NCBI RefSeq assembly: GCF_000702945.1
Contig: NZ_JNLE01000003.1
Coordinates: 1,163,501-1,227,500, forward strand
Length of the DNA stretch: 64,000 bases
From: Clostridium sp. KNHs205
Lineage (GTDB): Bacteria > Bacillota > Clostridia > Lachnospirales > Lachnospiraceae
Direction: 5' to 3'
The notes under the pieces were generated by a model, which was not told the DNA's origin, did no database searches, and saw nothing but the letters and a program-made list of their open reading frames with translations. Positions 10,551 through 20,309 of the stretch are shown one piece after another (within the stretch, counting starts at the first letter, position 1; each line of letters starts with the position of its first letter). Made by a program: the position numbers and the translations under genes.

Positions 10551-12359
10551 ATGAAAAGAGAAAAGGATTACAAAAGAGAATTGAAAGAACCGTATACAAA
10601 GCAAAGGCAGATTAAAAAGGTACAGCAGCTCTCTATAAGGGATACAGAGGGTGAATGGAATATAAAAGCAATTAAAGCAGATACCCTTAAAAGGAATAAT
10701 GTAGATCCTGCACGAATTCAGGTATTTGCCTCCAGTTCCAATTCTTACACCGGTAACAGGGTTAAGGTTGCAATAATTGATTCCGGTGTGGATTATACCG
10801 AAGATATTGAAGTTTATATGAGAAAGAATTTTATACCTGGGGAAGACGGCATATCCGTTCTTTATGAAGACAGTCTTGGTCATGGGTCCAGTGTGGCGGG
10901 TATTATTGCTGCAAATGGCAGTAATATAGGGATTACAGGCATCAACCCCAATGTTGAACTGTATTCGGCAAGAGTTCTTGACAGGAATAATTCAGCACCT
11001 GTCAGCCGTGTAATAGAAGCTATATACTGGGCAATCGAGAGAAAGGTAAATATTATTAATATCAGCTTTGGTACTAATGTTGATTCAGAAGCACTGAAGA
11101 AGGCAGTAAAGGATGCACATAATGAAGGAATATTACTTGTTGCAGCAGCCGGTAATAAAGGAAAGCTTGAGTATCCTGCAGCTTATGATGAGGTAATTGC
11201 AGTAGGCTCAGTTAACAGTAAGGGAATCCGCAGTAAAAGCAGTCCGGTCAGCAGTAAAATTGAATTAATGGCTCCCGGTGAGCAGGTATTAACAATAGGT
11301 GATTTAGGCGGAATGCTGGTAGCCTCCGGAACAAGCATGGCTGCACCTCATGTAACAGGGGCTGCTTCCCTGCTCTGGCAGAAGGATTTAACGGTATCCG
11401 GTGAGTTCATACGCAAGCTCCTTGATTACAGTGCCAATCTGTATGGTAATCCCCAGGAATACGGATATGGGTTACTGGATGTGGAATATGCGATGGAACA
11501 GTATGATACATTTAAGGCTGCCTATTCAGAAGAAAAATCTCTTGATAATATACTGAAAGAGGCGCAGGCAAAAGGTGAATTACCGGAAAATACCCACTAT
11601 GTGTACTCCTTTAACGCTGTGGATTATGTGAAGGGAAGCTGGCTGTCAGATGCCCATTACGCTTTTGCAGAAGAAAACAGCTCTGAATCCGGTAATCCTA
11701 TGACAGATGGTGCTATAGCGGTTGTAAAATTAGGAGCAATTGTAGCAGATAATGAACTTTCAGGTTTCAATTCATATCCCCAGTTCCACGGGTTTATGAC
11801 AAAACAGACAGGCTCCATATATCAGTCTAATTACCTGGCATCTTACCTTTATCTGACACATAAAGCAGTCGGTTTATATAACAATACTGCTCCGGTGGTG
11901 CCTCTTTACCTGACCGGATTTGACAGGAATGGAATTGATACATACCTGACTACCAGCGGGTTTAACGGAAAATCCTGGTCTACCTTGCTAGGCGGAAATA
12001 CGGTAAATGAAAGAAACAAAGCATTATTTGTTTTCGGTATGGCAATGCATTCCGTTACGGATTTATATGCCCACTCCACCTATACGCCGGAAGGAGCTTA
12101 TATCAATCATGCAATGGGAGCTGATCTTACAACCTTCTATCCGAACAGATATGCGTGTGCCAGACAGATTGCGCAAATATTGATATCGCATATCAAACGT
12201 TTTGAACCGGGGGATATATCTGATTTTAATGCTGTAGCAACGGGTCAATATGACGGAACCTTTAAAATGGGCAGGTTAAGCCAGTATGTAAAGTCAGTGG
12301 ATTTAGCTTTCTACAATGCCAATTCAACTGCAATTGAAAATATGAATATTAACAGATAA
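10551..12359 (+). CDS. Subtilisin fused to a zinc phospholipase C-like domain
   Basis: The N-terminal half (about 60-325) is an S8 protease with intact Asp (VAIIDSGVDYTED), His (DSLGHGSSVAGII) and Ser (ASGTSMAAPHVTG). The C-terminal half (about 330-602) resembles the all-helical zinc-dependent phospholipase C / S1-P1 nuclease fold. Its metal-ligand-like motif is FGMAMHSVTDLYAHST, with a preceding THYVYS and a later YINHAMGAD. No classical signal peptide is seen; the first 40 residues are highly basic. The ATG chosen follows AAAGGAGGAAAATCA; the longer TTG-started form lacks a site. It lies 130 bp after the LytTR/GHKL pair and may be under its control. Confidence 0.75.
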   Translation: MKREKDYKRELKEPYTKQRQIKKVQQLSIRDTEGEWNIKAIKADTLKRNNVDPARIQVFASSSNSYTGNRVKVAIIDSGVDYTEDIEVYMRKNFIPGEDGISVLYEDSLGHGSSVAGIIAANGSNIGITGINPNVELYSARVLDRNNSAPVSRVIEAIYWAIERKVNIINISFGTNVDSEALKKAVKDAHNEGILLVAAAGNKGKLEYPAAYDEVIAVGSVNSKGIRSKSSPVSSKIELMAPGEQVLTIGDLGGMLVASGTSMAAPHVTGAASLLWQKDLTVSGEFIRKLLDYSANLYGNPQEYGYGLLDVEYAMEQYDTFKAAYSEEKSLDNILKEAQAKGELPENTHYVYSFNAVDYVKGSWLSDAHYAFAEENSSESGNPMTDGAIAVVKLGAIVADNELSGFNSYPQFHGFMTKQTGSIYQSNYLASYLYLTHKAVGLYNNTAPVVPLYLTGFDRNGIDTYLTTSGFNGKSWSTLLGGNTVNERNKALFVFGMAMHSVTDLYAHSTYTPEGAYINHAMGADLTTFYPNRYACARQIAQILISHIKRFEPGDISDFNAVATGQYDGTFKMGRLSQYVKSVDLAFYNANSTAIENMNINR

Positions 12360-12420
12360 TAATATTGGGATTACTATTAGAGAAAAACCAGATGGAGGTT
12401 TGCGAAAGTTAAAAAGTAAA

Positions 12421-12480
12421 AATAAGCCGTAGAGGACATATCCAATAACAGTGGATATGCCAATCTACGGCTTTTATATT
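12421..12480. terminator. Bidirectional terminator
   Basis: Stem AAGCCGTAGA (12423-12432) / TCTACGGCTT (12464-12473) with an inner ATATCC/GGATAT stem. T-runs flank it on both strands, so it serves both the protease gene and the convergent YczE-like gene. Confidence 0.75.
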
Positions 12481-12509
12481 TAGTAAGTAAAGATACATAC
12501 CATGTGCTG

Positions 12510-13160
12510 TCAGCCTGCCTGAGCTGTTTGAATAAACACTTTATCCAATCTGTTTTTCACCCAGGCTATTACAGGACCAAGTAAAAAGGCTATTGCAACA
12601 GTAATAATTCCGATGGTAGTGCCCATTAAGAAACCAATGATACAAGCTGTTATGTCCCAAGCCATACGGATTACTCGAAACGGAATCTTCTTAAAGCGTG
12701 TGGCCAGTATAAATACAGTTGCATCATAAGGAGCAGAACCCAGATCCACAGCCATATATACAGCAGCTGAAAGGATAAACAGTATCAGTGCCGGAATAAG
12801 AACGATAATACGAACAAGCAGACTGTGGAAGGCCCCTGCCGGAAGTATCTGATCAAACAGCCAGGTAAAAAAGTCAGCACAGTATCCAACTAAAAGCATA
12901 TTGGCCAGTGTTCCCCAGCCTATTTGCGTACGGTCAAATAAGATTACAATAATAAATAACAGGGAATTAAAGATAACCTGCCAGCTTCCAAAGGATATGG
13001 ATAGTTTATTTGAGATACCGAGGTTCATGCTGGAGCAGGGGTCTGTGCCAAAGTTCAGCCGGATGAGAAAGGATAGTGAAAATCCCATTATAATAACGGC
13101 AGCCAGTACGGCAAGAATTCTTTTTTTGTCTTTTAAGTCAAATTTCATCTGTGTCTTCAT
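12510..13160 (-). CDS. YczE/YitT-like integral membrane protein
   Basis: A 216-residue protein with about five to six hydrophobic segments. The YczE-type signature is visible after the first membrane helix (FLIRLNFGTDPCSSMNLGIS) and repeated at VDLGSAPYDATVF, an internal duplication typical of this family. Function is not established for most members. The start chosen follows GGAGG-AACTT; 12 extra upstream codons have no site. Monocistronic. Confidence 0.75.
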   Translation of the reverse strand: MKTQMKFDLKDKKRILAVLAAVIIMGFSLSFLIRLNFGTDPCSSMNLGISNKLSISFGSWQVIFNSLLFIIVILFDRTQIGWGTLANMLLVGYCADFFTWLFDQILPAGAFHSLLVRIIVLIPALILFILSAAVYMAVDLGSAPYDATVFILATRFKKIPFRVIRMAWDITACIIGFLMGTTIGIITVAIAFLLGPVIAWVKNRLDKVFIQTAQAG

Positions 13161-13276
13161 AAGTTCCTCCAAGTGTCGTAAATACCTATCTAGCATCTTA
13201 CAAAGAAATTTTCTATTTGTCTATTTAAAAATAAATATGATAACCATATTTAATTCGATAATAATTTTATAGCCAT

Positions 13277-13495
13277 TTGAAACATGATAGAACAGAAAGG
13301 AATTTGCGCACTTGTTCCGTAATCCGATTGGCACAAAAGAACTTATTATCCCCAGGATCTGCACAACAGGAGATTCAGGCCAATTTACTGACAAATCCAA
13401 AGATTAATGATATAATAGAAGACAGTGTTGTAATAAACAAAATGAAAAGGGTGGCTCAACTAATAAAGCAAAAGATTAAAGGAAGGGACAGGTAA
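13277..13495 (+). CDS. Hypothetical 72-residue protein
   Basis: An open frame with a TTG start ending exactly one base before the next gene. The product is basic with no membrane segment or recognised motif. No clear ribosome site precedes it. The tight junction with the following gene is the main reason to keep it; it could be a leader segment rather than a gene. Confidence 0.3.
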   Translation: MKHDRTERNLRTCSVIRLAQKNLLSPGSAQQEIQANLLTNPKINDIIEDSVVINKMKRVAQLIKQKIKGRDR

Positions 13496-14632
13496 TTGGG
13501 AGTAATGAACAAATCAGACTTACGCAGGAATCTCTATATGTTAAAAGGGCCTCTGGCAACCCAGGGGTATGACTGGTGGTGGCATAATTTTACCGGTTAC
13601 AGCAGGAAAACCGGGGAGGAAAAATCCTTCTTTATTGAGTACTATGTCTGCAATCCGGCACTGAGCAGAAATACGCCTATATTAGGGCAGCTGCCAAGGA
13701 ACAGGGCTGTTAACAGAAGACCCTCCTATGCGCTGATAAAAGCCGGGGTTTGGGGAACAGGTGCAAAGCAGATTCATAATTTCTATCCAATTTCTGAATT
13801 TACCTCTTCTGATACGTTCCTGAATGTAAGAATCGGTAACTGTCTTCTAACTGAAACCAGAATGGACGGCAAATGCAAGGTTACCGAAGAAGAAGCAAAA
13901 GCCCATCCGGAATATATGTGTAATGCAGGTACCATGGAATGGGATCTGTCCATAAATAAAAAGATATCCTATCACGTAGGTTATGGTGCCTCCAGAATCT
14001 TTCGAGAGCTGAATGCCTTTGAGATGTTCTGGCATGCGGAAGGAATCAAAACAGAGTATAGCGGTGAAGTTATTTTAGATGGTGAAATATACGATGTAAT
14101 TCCGGAGAAGTCCTACGGTTATGCAGATAAGAACTGGGGACAGGACTTTACATCGCCCTGGCTCTGGATTAGCAGCTGTGATCTAAAGAGCCGAATATCT
14201 GGAAAGACACTTTCGAATTCTGCTGTTGAATTCGGCGGAGGAAGACCTAAGGTATTTGGAATTCCTATGGAAAGAAAACTTCTTGGCGGTCTATATTATG
14301 AAGGAAAAATGTATGACTATAATTTCTCCAGGTTCTGGACAGGTGCCAAGACCATTTACAAATTTGAGGAAGGTAAAAGAACCAATACCTGGAGGGTTAA
14401 GGCTGTTAATAAAGATTCCGAACTGGAACTGGTATTGAAGTGTCCGAAAGAAGAGATGCTGCTAATTAATTATGAAGCTCCTAACGGAAAGAAACTGCAT
14501 AACCAGCTATGGAATGGCGGTACCGGATATGGCAGAATCAAACTATATGAAAAGTATAACGGCAGAAGAATACTTATTGATGAAATAGATATGAGACATA
14601 CCGGCTGTGAATACGGGGAATATGACAAGTAA
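13496..14632 (+). CDS. Tocopherol cyclase-like protein
   Basis: A 375-378 residue soluble protein. It shares the lipocalin-like layout of the plant/cyanobacterial tocopherol cyclase family: an N-terminal QGYDWWWHNFTGYS, central aromatic strands, and the signature YGYADKNWGQDFTSPWLWISS near residue 210. In anaerobic Firmicutes tocopherol is not made, so the substrate is unknown; the relationship is of fold. TTG at 13496 has GGAAGGG at 8 bases; ATG at 13505 is the alternative. The Wadjet-like operon starts 11 bases after its stop, so it may share that transcript. Confidence 0.7.
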   Translation: MGVMNKSDLRRNLYMLKGPLATQGYDWWWHNFTGYSRKTGEEKSFFIEYYVCNPALSRNTPILGQLPRNRAVNRRPSYALIKAGVWGTGAKQIHNFYPISEFTSSDTFLNVRIGNCLLTETRMDGKCKVTEEEAKAHPEYMCNAGTMEWDLSINKKISYHVGYGASRIFRELNAFEMFWHAEGIKTEYSGEVILDGEIYDVIPEKSYGYADKNWGQDFTSPWLWISSCDLKSRISGKTLSNSAVEFGGGRPKVFGIPMERKLLGGLYYEGKMYDYNFSRFWTGAKTIYKFEEGKRTNTWRVKAVNKDSELELVLKCPKEEMLLINYEAPNGKKLHNQLWNGGTGYGRIKLYEKYNGRRILIDEIDMRHTGCEYGEYDK

Positions 14633-14643
14633 GGAACAACTAT

Positions 14644-16047
14644 ATGAAAAACCTGTTTGAGTGCCTTCCTGATGATTTTTTCAAACCACTTACGGGAAAG
14701 TACAAAAGGGAGTATGCGGATTGCATACAACTGATATTTAATACTTTTAAGGCTGAAATATCCTATGGCATCAGCAGGGAGATACTGGTGTCTGCCTTAG
14801 AGGGATATTTTGAATATGATGACCATGAGATGGTATTAGAAGACGAGGATACGGTACTCTTTGATGCCAGAGCAAAAGCGAATGGTGTAATTAAGACCCT
14901 GAGGGATACAGGCTGGATTGAATATGAGCAGGGTGATAATCATCAGATTAACGTCCTTCTGTTTGAGTATACCGTTCCAGTAATTGAAAGCTTTCAACGG
15001 ATTATTAAAGAAGAAGAGACCGAGTATCAGGGGATTATCTCCCAGATACATGCGGCTCTTCAGAATAAGGAACTGTATGCAAGGCCTTATGAGCTAATTC
15101 TTAAGGGAGTAAGTGAGAATACCGAACGACTGATTTCTGAATTAAAGAAATTAAATGCCAGCATTAAGCGGCATATGGAACGCCAGACCAGTGAAATGGG
15201 AGCGGCACAGGTGCTGGAGCATTTCTTTGACTATCATAAGAACATTGGCTCAAAAGCTTACTTAAGAATGAAGACCAGTGAAAATATTTCATATTTCCGC
15301 AGTGCCATTATCAGTAAACTGGAGGAAATACTCTCAAACCAGGATATTATGGAAGGAGCAGTCTCAGGCTATATGGAGATTGAGCAGATAACGGAAAGAG
15401 AAGAGGCCTATGATCTGGTGTTATCTCTAATCCTGGATGTTAAGAGTGTTTTCTACCGGTTGGATGAGATAATTGAAGAGATTGACAGAAAGCACACCAG
15501 ATATTTAAAAAATGCAGTAATGAGAGCCAAATTCCTTCTGTCCACCGGAAACAACATGGAGGGAAAGATACTCAGGATATTGGATTATCTGGCCCAGGAA
15601 CTGAATACTTCAGAGAATCAGAATATCTACGAGGATTCCAAAGCAGACCTCTTAAAGCTCTTTCAGATATATCCCCAGAATTTTATTGATGATGAATCCT
15701 TGCGGGCAGTATCTGTAACAAAGAAGTTAGGCATTGTTGAAGACCTGGAGGAAGGTATGATACTGACAGAGGAAGAACGGGAGCTTTATAAAGAAGCCCT
15801 TAAGGAAAAGAACAGAAATCGTTTTTCAAGAAATAACATAGATTCTTATGTCAGTGAGCTTCTAACAGAACAGGGCAGTATGAAAGCTTCTGCGCTGCCC
15901 CTGGAGAGCAAGAGGGATATGATAAGAATCATTTATATCAGCCTGTATGGGAATAACCGGTCCAACTGTTACCGGGTGGAACGGTCGAATCTTCTTGTGC
16001 AAAAAAACGGTTTCCATTTTCATGATTTTAAGATTGTAAAAGTATAA
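14644..16047 (+). CDS. jetA: Wadjet (MksF-like) subunit JetA, kleisin-type
   Basis: A 467-residue protein of the JetA family of type II Wadjet (DUF5716 as I recall). It begins FECLPDDFFKPLTGKYKREYADC and ends ISLYGNNRSNCYRVERSN. The body is helical, with a kleisin-like role bridging the SMC heads. Wadjet systems recognise and cut closed circular plasmids. Next come jetB and jetC on the same strand, but a 440-base gap separates jetA from jetB. AAGGAACAACT precedes the ATG. Confidence 0.8.
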   Translation: MKNLFECLPDDFFKPLTGKYKREYADCIQLIFNTFKAEISYGISREILVSALEGYFEYDDHEMVLEDEDTVLFDARAKANGVIKTLRDTGWIEYEQGDNHQINVLLFEYTVPVIESFQRIIKEEETEYQGIISQIHAALQNKELYARPYELILKGVSENTERLISELKKLNASIKRHMERQTSEMGAAQVLEHFFDYHKNIGSKAYLRMKTSENISYFRSAIISKLEEILSNQDIMEGAVSGYMEIEQITEREEAYDLVLSLILDVKSVFYRLDEIIEEIDRKHTRYLKNAVMRAKFLLSTGNNMEGKILRILDYLAQELNTSENQNIYEDSKADLLKLFQIYPQNFIDDESLRAVSVTKKLGIVEDLEEGMILTEEERELYKEALKEKNRNRFSRNNIDSYVSELLTEQGSMKASALPLESKRDMIRIIYISLYGNNRSNCYRVERSNLLVQKNGFHFHDFKIVKV

Positions 16048-16229
16048 TCGAAGAAAAGTCAGTCTTTCACAAGAAGACAACTTATTGTAAATCATGAAAC
16101 ATGCTTTTATTCCAAGTCACGTTCGTTTCTATTTTTGCAATTTGTCTGCTATCCATTTGGCGGCTTTAAATCAAAGTATAGAGATATATTTACACAATAA
16201 CTTATTTCTTGAAAGGAGCGGAATTTATT

Positions 16230-16289
16230 ATGTTACAAGACGTTAAAATCAACAGATCTATTTTACCTGCAAGTGACAGTAATTATTAA
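16230..16289 (+). CDS. Possible 19-residue peptide between jetA and jetB
   Basis: ATG at 16230 is preceded by a strong AAAGGAGCGGAAT site and codes for 19 residues, MLQDVKINRSILPASDSNY, then TAA. The rest of the 16048-16486 gap has no other supported gene. It might be a leader peptide setting jetB/jetC expression, a short gene, or a decayed start. No family recognised. Confidence 0.3.
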   Translation: MLQDVKINRSILPASDSNY

Positions 16290-16486
16290 TAATATCATCA
16301 ACAACCATTAACAAAGAATTGGGTTGATCAGGTAATAGCGCAGAAGCTTTCATTTAATGGAAATAAAATAATTTTACTGCTTCCAGCTATAGAATACAAT
16401 CGATTCAAAATTTTTAATTGATGAGAATTAAATACATAATTTATGTTGATATAAAAGAGATACATAGGAAGAGGTAAGGAAAAGGT

Positions 16487-17134
16487 ATGTTTAATATCTT
16501 CGAAGAATCCGTAGTTCAAAAGGAACGGTTCCGTCTGGCAGCTAACAGGCTTCTTAACCAGTGCTTTCTGGTAAAAAAGAAGGAAAGCACCAAAAAGGAT
16601 TATATGTTCGTGTATCAGAACAGAGAACTGTTTATACCGTATTTTGAATTATTGGGTTATCAGCTTAAAATAAATGAAGATCAGGGAGTAATCGGCCTTG
16701 TGAACCAGTTCGGAGCAGGAAGGCTGTCCATGAACAAATATGAGAGCATTATGCTTTTGCTCCTGCGACTGCTCTATCTGGAGAAACGCAGGGAGCTTGG
16801 AACCTTTTCCGAGGAAGTAACGGTACTGATGGAAGAAATCCGTGAAAAGTATGCCATGCTTAAGATAAAGAGCAAACCCGTAATGGATAAATCCATGGAA
16901 CGTACTATTATAACGGCATTTCGTAAGTACAATCTGGTGCTGAACTTAGAGAGTGATATATCCCAGGCAGATGCAAGGATTATCATTTATCCCTCCATCG
17001 TTATGGCTGTACAGATGGAGGATGTCAGTGCTTACTACGACCAGATTAAAGATAGATTAGCCAGCTACAGTGATACCGGAGGAGAAGAGGATGGAGAAAC
17101 AGAAGAAATTACTGACGAGGATTCGGCTGATTAA
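16487..17134 (+). CDS. jetB: Wadjet subunit JetB (MksE-like, DUF6063 type)
   Basis: A 215-residue protein of the KITE/winged-helix type that pairs with the kleisin JetA. Position, size, and the overlap of its 3' end with the SMC gene fit JetB. Visible traits are a compact N-terminal helical domain (RFRLAANRLLNQCFLV) and an acidic tail (GGEEDGETEEITDEDSAD). The identification leans on context; sequence similarity is only a recollection of the DUF6063 family. GAGGTAAGGAAAAGGT precedes the ATG. Its last 44 bases overlap jetC. Confidence 0.7.
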   Translation: MFNIFEESVVQKERFRLAANRLLNQCFLVKKKESTKKDYMFVYQNRELFIPYFELLGYQLKINEDQGVIGLVNQFGAGRLSMNKYESIMLLLLRLLYLEKRRELGTFSEEVTVLMEEIREKYAMLKIKSKPVMDKSMERTIITAFRKYNLVLNLESDISQADARIIIYPSIVMAVQMEDVSAYYDQIKDRLASYSDTGGEEDGETEEITDEDSAD

Positions 17135-20100
17135 TTGGCATTATTTTGAGAATGAAACCGTCAGCATATATGGCTCCACCTTAATCAGCGGTGAGAATAC
17201 CGCAGGTAAATCCACGGTACTAGATGCCATACAGTTAGTGTTAACCACTAATACCAGAAGATTCAATACGGCTGCCAATGAGAAAGGCAGCAGAGATTTA
17301 AGAGGTTATGTCAGATGTAAAGTCGGTAACGTGGGGGAGACTTACCTTCGTAAGAATGTAGTTATCGGAAATGTAGCCCTGGAATTTTATGAGGAGAAAA
17401 CAGATAAGTATTTTGTCCTTGGTGTACATATGACCTCAGCTGATGAACTTAGTCCCGTAACCACCAGATGGTATATGGAAGAAGGAAGGCTGGAAGAGCT
17501 TAGTTTTCTAAACGGAACGAAACCCTCACTTCCGGAAGAGTTCTTTGCAGGGGAAAGAAAAGTACGTTTTATAGAGCAGAAGAATGCTGCCAGAGAACGT
17601 TTTAAGCGAAGGATGGGAAATCTGGAGGATCGTTTCTTTGATATCATCCCCAAATCCCTGGCCTTTAAGCCCATGGACAACGTAAAGGACTTTATCAATA
17701 AATTTGTATTACCGGAGGAACGAATTGATGTAGGCAGTCTCAGGGTTAATATAGAGACCCTGTCTGAACTGGAAGAGCTGATGGAGAAATCAGCTGCCAA
17801 GTTAGAACAGTTAGGCAAAATTATTTCCAGGTATGACGGAATCAGAAAAAAAGACAAAGAAATTGCCGTGAATGAACTGCTGCTTATCTTCGCGGAAGTA
17901 GAGAATCTGAAAGAAGAAATTGATAAGCTGACAGAAGAGACGGATAAAGACAAGCAGTATTTAGAGTCCAATGAAAAAGAGACGGGAAAATTAGAAGAAG
18001 AAATAGCAAGAGTTGATAAGAGGCTCATAGACTTAAATGTGGCAATGCGTCAGAATGAAGCCAGCAAGCTGGTGGAAGGTGCTAACGCAAGAATTGAAGA
18101 AATAAACCGTAATATCAAAGATGCAGGCAAGATGAAGGAGAAACTCCTTGAGGCAGTTCTAGGACTGCGTAGTCTTGTCAGTATACTAGCCGGATATGAT
18201 ATCAGGATACTGTCAAAGGAAGAACTGGAGCTGCTAACTGAACCCGTTGAAGCGGCGAAGAAAATAGAAGTAACAGGAAAGCTTCAGGCAGAGCTTAACA
18301 GCCATATGAATACGATAGCAGAAAGCCATGGCGAACTGAAGGCACGTAAGAAAGAACTTGACAGGCAGATAGAGGGACTTCAGAACAGACTGAAGGAATT
18401 GGAGAACAGAAAGCTCTCCTATCCTGTTCATACCAGTGAACTGAAGAAGGAAATCGAGAAAGAATTTAAGACCAGGGGAATTGTCAGCCCCGTTCATATC
18501 CTGTCGGACTTGCTGGAGGTTACGGATTCCTTGTGGCAGAATGCCGTTGAAGGTTATCTGAATACACAGAAGTTCTATCTGATTGTGGAACCGGAATACT
18601 ATAATATCGCCCTGGAAGTATATCATAAGAAGATGGCGAAGATTCACACCGCAGGTATTATCAATACCAGAAAAATTGAGTTGAAAAGCAGTGCTGACCT
18701 CTCCTCTCTGGCATATGTGGTTCATAGTGAGAACAGCTATGCCAAGGCTTATATCAACTATCTGCTGGGGCGTGTAACCCGCTGTCAGGACAGGGCAGAG
18801 CTTGAGAAGCATAAGATTGCCATGACACCGGAAGGTTTCCTCTATCAGGGGTATGTAATCAGAAATCTGGACAAGGAAAGCTATAAGAATCCCTATATTG
18901 GACAAAATGCTTACCGGGTACAGATTGAAAATACCAGAACCGAGCTTTCTGAAAAATCAGGAGAACGGAAAACCTTAAGAGCCGAAATCACGAAGCTTTC
19001 GGAAGTTTTAGAAGCAGAAAAAAAGGTCAATATTGAACTCCTTAATACCTATCTGGAAGCACCCTTGCTGCTTCGCCAGTATGAGCAACAGTTAGGCGTT
19101 CTTAAGACAGAGCTGGAAGCTGCCAGAAAAGACCCTACGCTGATTGAATTAATGGAACAGATTGAAACTGTCACAATAGAGAAAGCAAAGCTTAATGCGA
19201 GTAAAACAGGTCTTGAGCGAGAGAACGGCAGATTAAAGAACCGTACAGAGCAAAAGAGCAGCGAACTCTTACTAAAGCAGCAGTACTATAAAACCCAGCA
19301 TAGCTTACTGGAGGAAAAGGCGGACTTAGACGGGGCCTCCATGTCAGAAGCAAAAGAACTGTTTCATTCAAACAGAAAAAGCAGACCTGCTAAAGCAATT
19401 CAGGAAAGGTGCCAATACCGTAAGAGTATACTGTTAAAGGACAAAGATGAACTTCTTAACGGCAATAATGGACTGAAAGAACTGCAGGAGGAATACAATC
19501 ACAGATTCGATCAGGATTTACTGCGTGGTATGGAAGGTATCAGAGATTATATTGATGCCAAACGACAGCTGGAAACCGTAGAACTGATTCGCTTTGAGGA
19601 GCAGCTGAGGCGTGTGAAAAGCGATTGCGAAGAAGTATTTCGCAGCGATTTCCTGGCAAGGATGCGTGAAAATATCGAAAATGCCAGAAATGAATTCAAG
19701 AGCCTTAACAAAGCCTTGGAAAATATTTATTATGGTGAGGACAGCTACCGTTTTGTAATAACCTATGACAAAAAGAAGGAGAGTCTGTACCGTATGATAA
19801 CCTCCGAAAAAAATATGGAGGGATATAATCTCTGGACGAAGGCTTTTGAAGAAGAGTACAAAGAAGAGATGGCGGAGCTTTTTGCCAAGCTTATAACCAA
19901 GGATGATAAAGGCGAGAAGGTAATCGAAGAATATACCGATTATCGTTCCTACCTGGACTATGATATTGAAATACATAAGAAAAGCGGAACCGTACAGAAG
20001 TTCTCTGCTATCTATGGTGAAAAAAGCGGCAGTGAAACCCAGGTACCTTATTATGTAGCAATTGCAGCCTCCTTTGATCAGCTGTACCGTTTTGGAAATA

Positions 20101-20309
20101 CCATTCGTATCATGCTGTTAGATGAAGCCTTTGATAAAATGGATGATGAACGTATTGCATCAATGATGGAATTCTTTAGCAGTTTGGATATACAGGTGAT
20201 TCTGGCTACACCCCCGGCTAAGATTGAAGTAATCGGTGAAAAGGTAACTACCATACTCACAGCAATACGTGTAGGAACCAGAAGTATCATTGAAGAATAT
20301 GAATTATAG
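17091..20309 (+). CDS. jetC: Wadjet SMC-like ATPase JetC (MksB-like)
   Basis: A 1072-residue SMC/RecN-type ATPase. The Walker A is SGENTAGKSTVLDAI (about residue 36), long coiled coils span about 240-340 and 370-450, a hinge-like region follows at about 460-620, and a second coiled coil at about 620-800. The signature-like YGEKSGSETQVPYYVAIAASF and Walker B IMLLDEAFDKMDDERI are near 980-1020. It drives DNA loop extrusion in Wadjet. The ATG used follows GGAGGAGAAGAGG and lies inside the 3' end of jetB. No JetD follows: the next genes are an acetyltransferase and an unrelated radical-SAM-like gene. Confidence 0.88.
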   Translation: MEKQKKLLTRIRLINWHYFENETVSIYGSTLISGENTAGKSTVLDAIQLVLTTNTRRFNTAANEKGSRDLRGYVRCKVGNVGETYLRKNVVIGNVALEFYEEKTDKYFVLGVHMTSADELSPVTTRWYMEEGRLEELSFLNGTKPSLPEEFFAGERKVRFIEQKNAARERFKRRMGNLEDRFFDIIPKSLAFKPMDNVKDFINKFVLPEERIDVGSLRVNIETLSELEELMEKSAAKLEQLGKIISRYDGIRKKDKEIAVNELLLIFAEVENLKEEIDKLTEETDKDKQYLESNEKETGKLEEEIARVDKRLIDLNVAMRQNEASKLVEGANARIEEINRNIKDAGKMKEKLLEAVLGLRSLVSILAGYDIRILSKEELELLTEPVEAAKKIEVTGKLQAELNSHMNTIAESHGELKARKKELDRQIEGLQNRLKELENRKLSYPVHTSELKKEIEKEFKTRGIVSPVHILSDLLEVTDSLWQNAVEGYLNTQKFYLIVEPEYYNIALEVYHKKMAKIHTAGIINTRKIELKSSADLSSLAYVVHSENSYAKAYINYLLGRVTRCQDRAELEKHKIAMTPEGFLYQGYVIRNLDKESYKNPYIGQNAYRVQIENTRTELSEKSGERKTLRAEITKLSEVLEAEKKVNIELLNTYLEAPLLLRQYEQQLGVLKTELEAARKDPTLIELMEQIETVTIEKAKLNASKTGLERENGRLKNRTEQKSSELLLKQQYYKTQHSLLEEKADLDGASMSEAKELFHSNRKSRPAKAIQERCQYRKSILLKDKDELLNGNNGLKELQEEYNHRFDQDLLRGMEGIRDYIDAKRQLETVELIRFEEQLRRVKSDCEEVFRSDFLARMRENIENARNEFKSLNKALENIYYGEDSYRFVITYDKKKESLYRMITSEKNMEGYNLWTKAFEEEYKEEMAELFAKLITKDDKGEKVIEEYTDYRSYLDYDIEIHKKSGTVQKFSAIYGEKSGSETQVPYYVAIAASFDQLYRFGNTIRIMLLDEAFDKMDDERIASMMEFFSSLDIQVILATPPAKIEVIGEKVTTILTAIRVGTRSIIEEYEL

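Noticed and set aside
19518..19976. 152-codon minus-strand ORF within jetC
   Set aside because: Antisense shadow of the SMC ATPase coding region.
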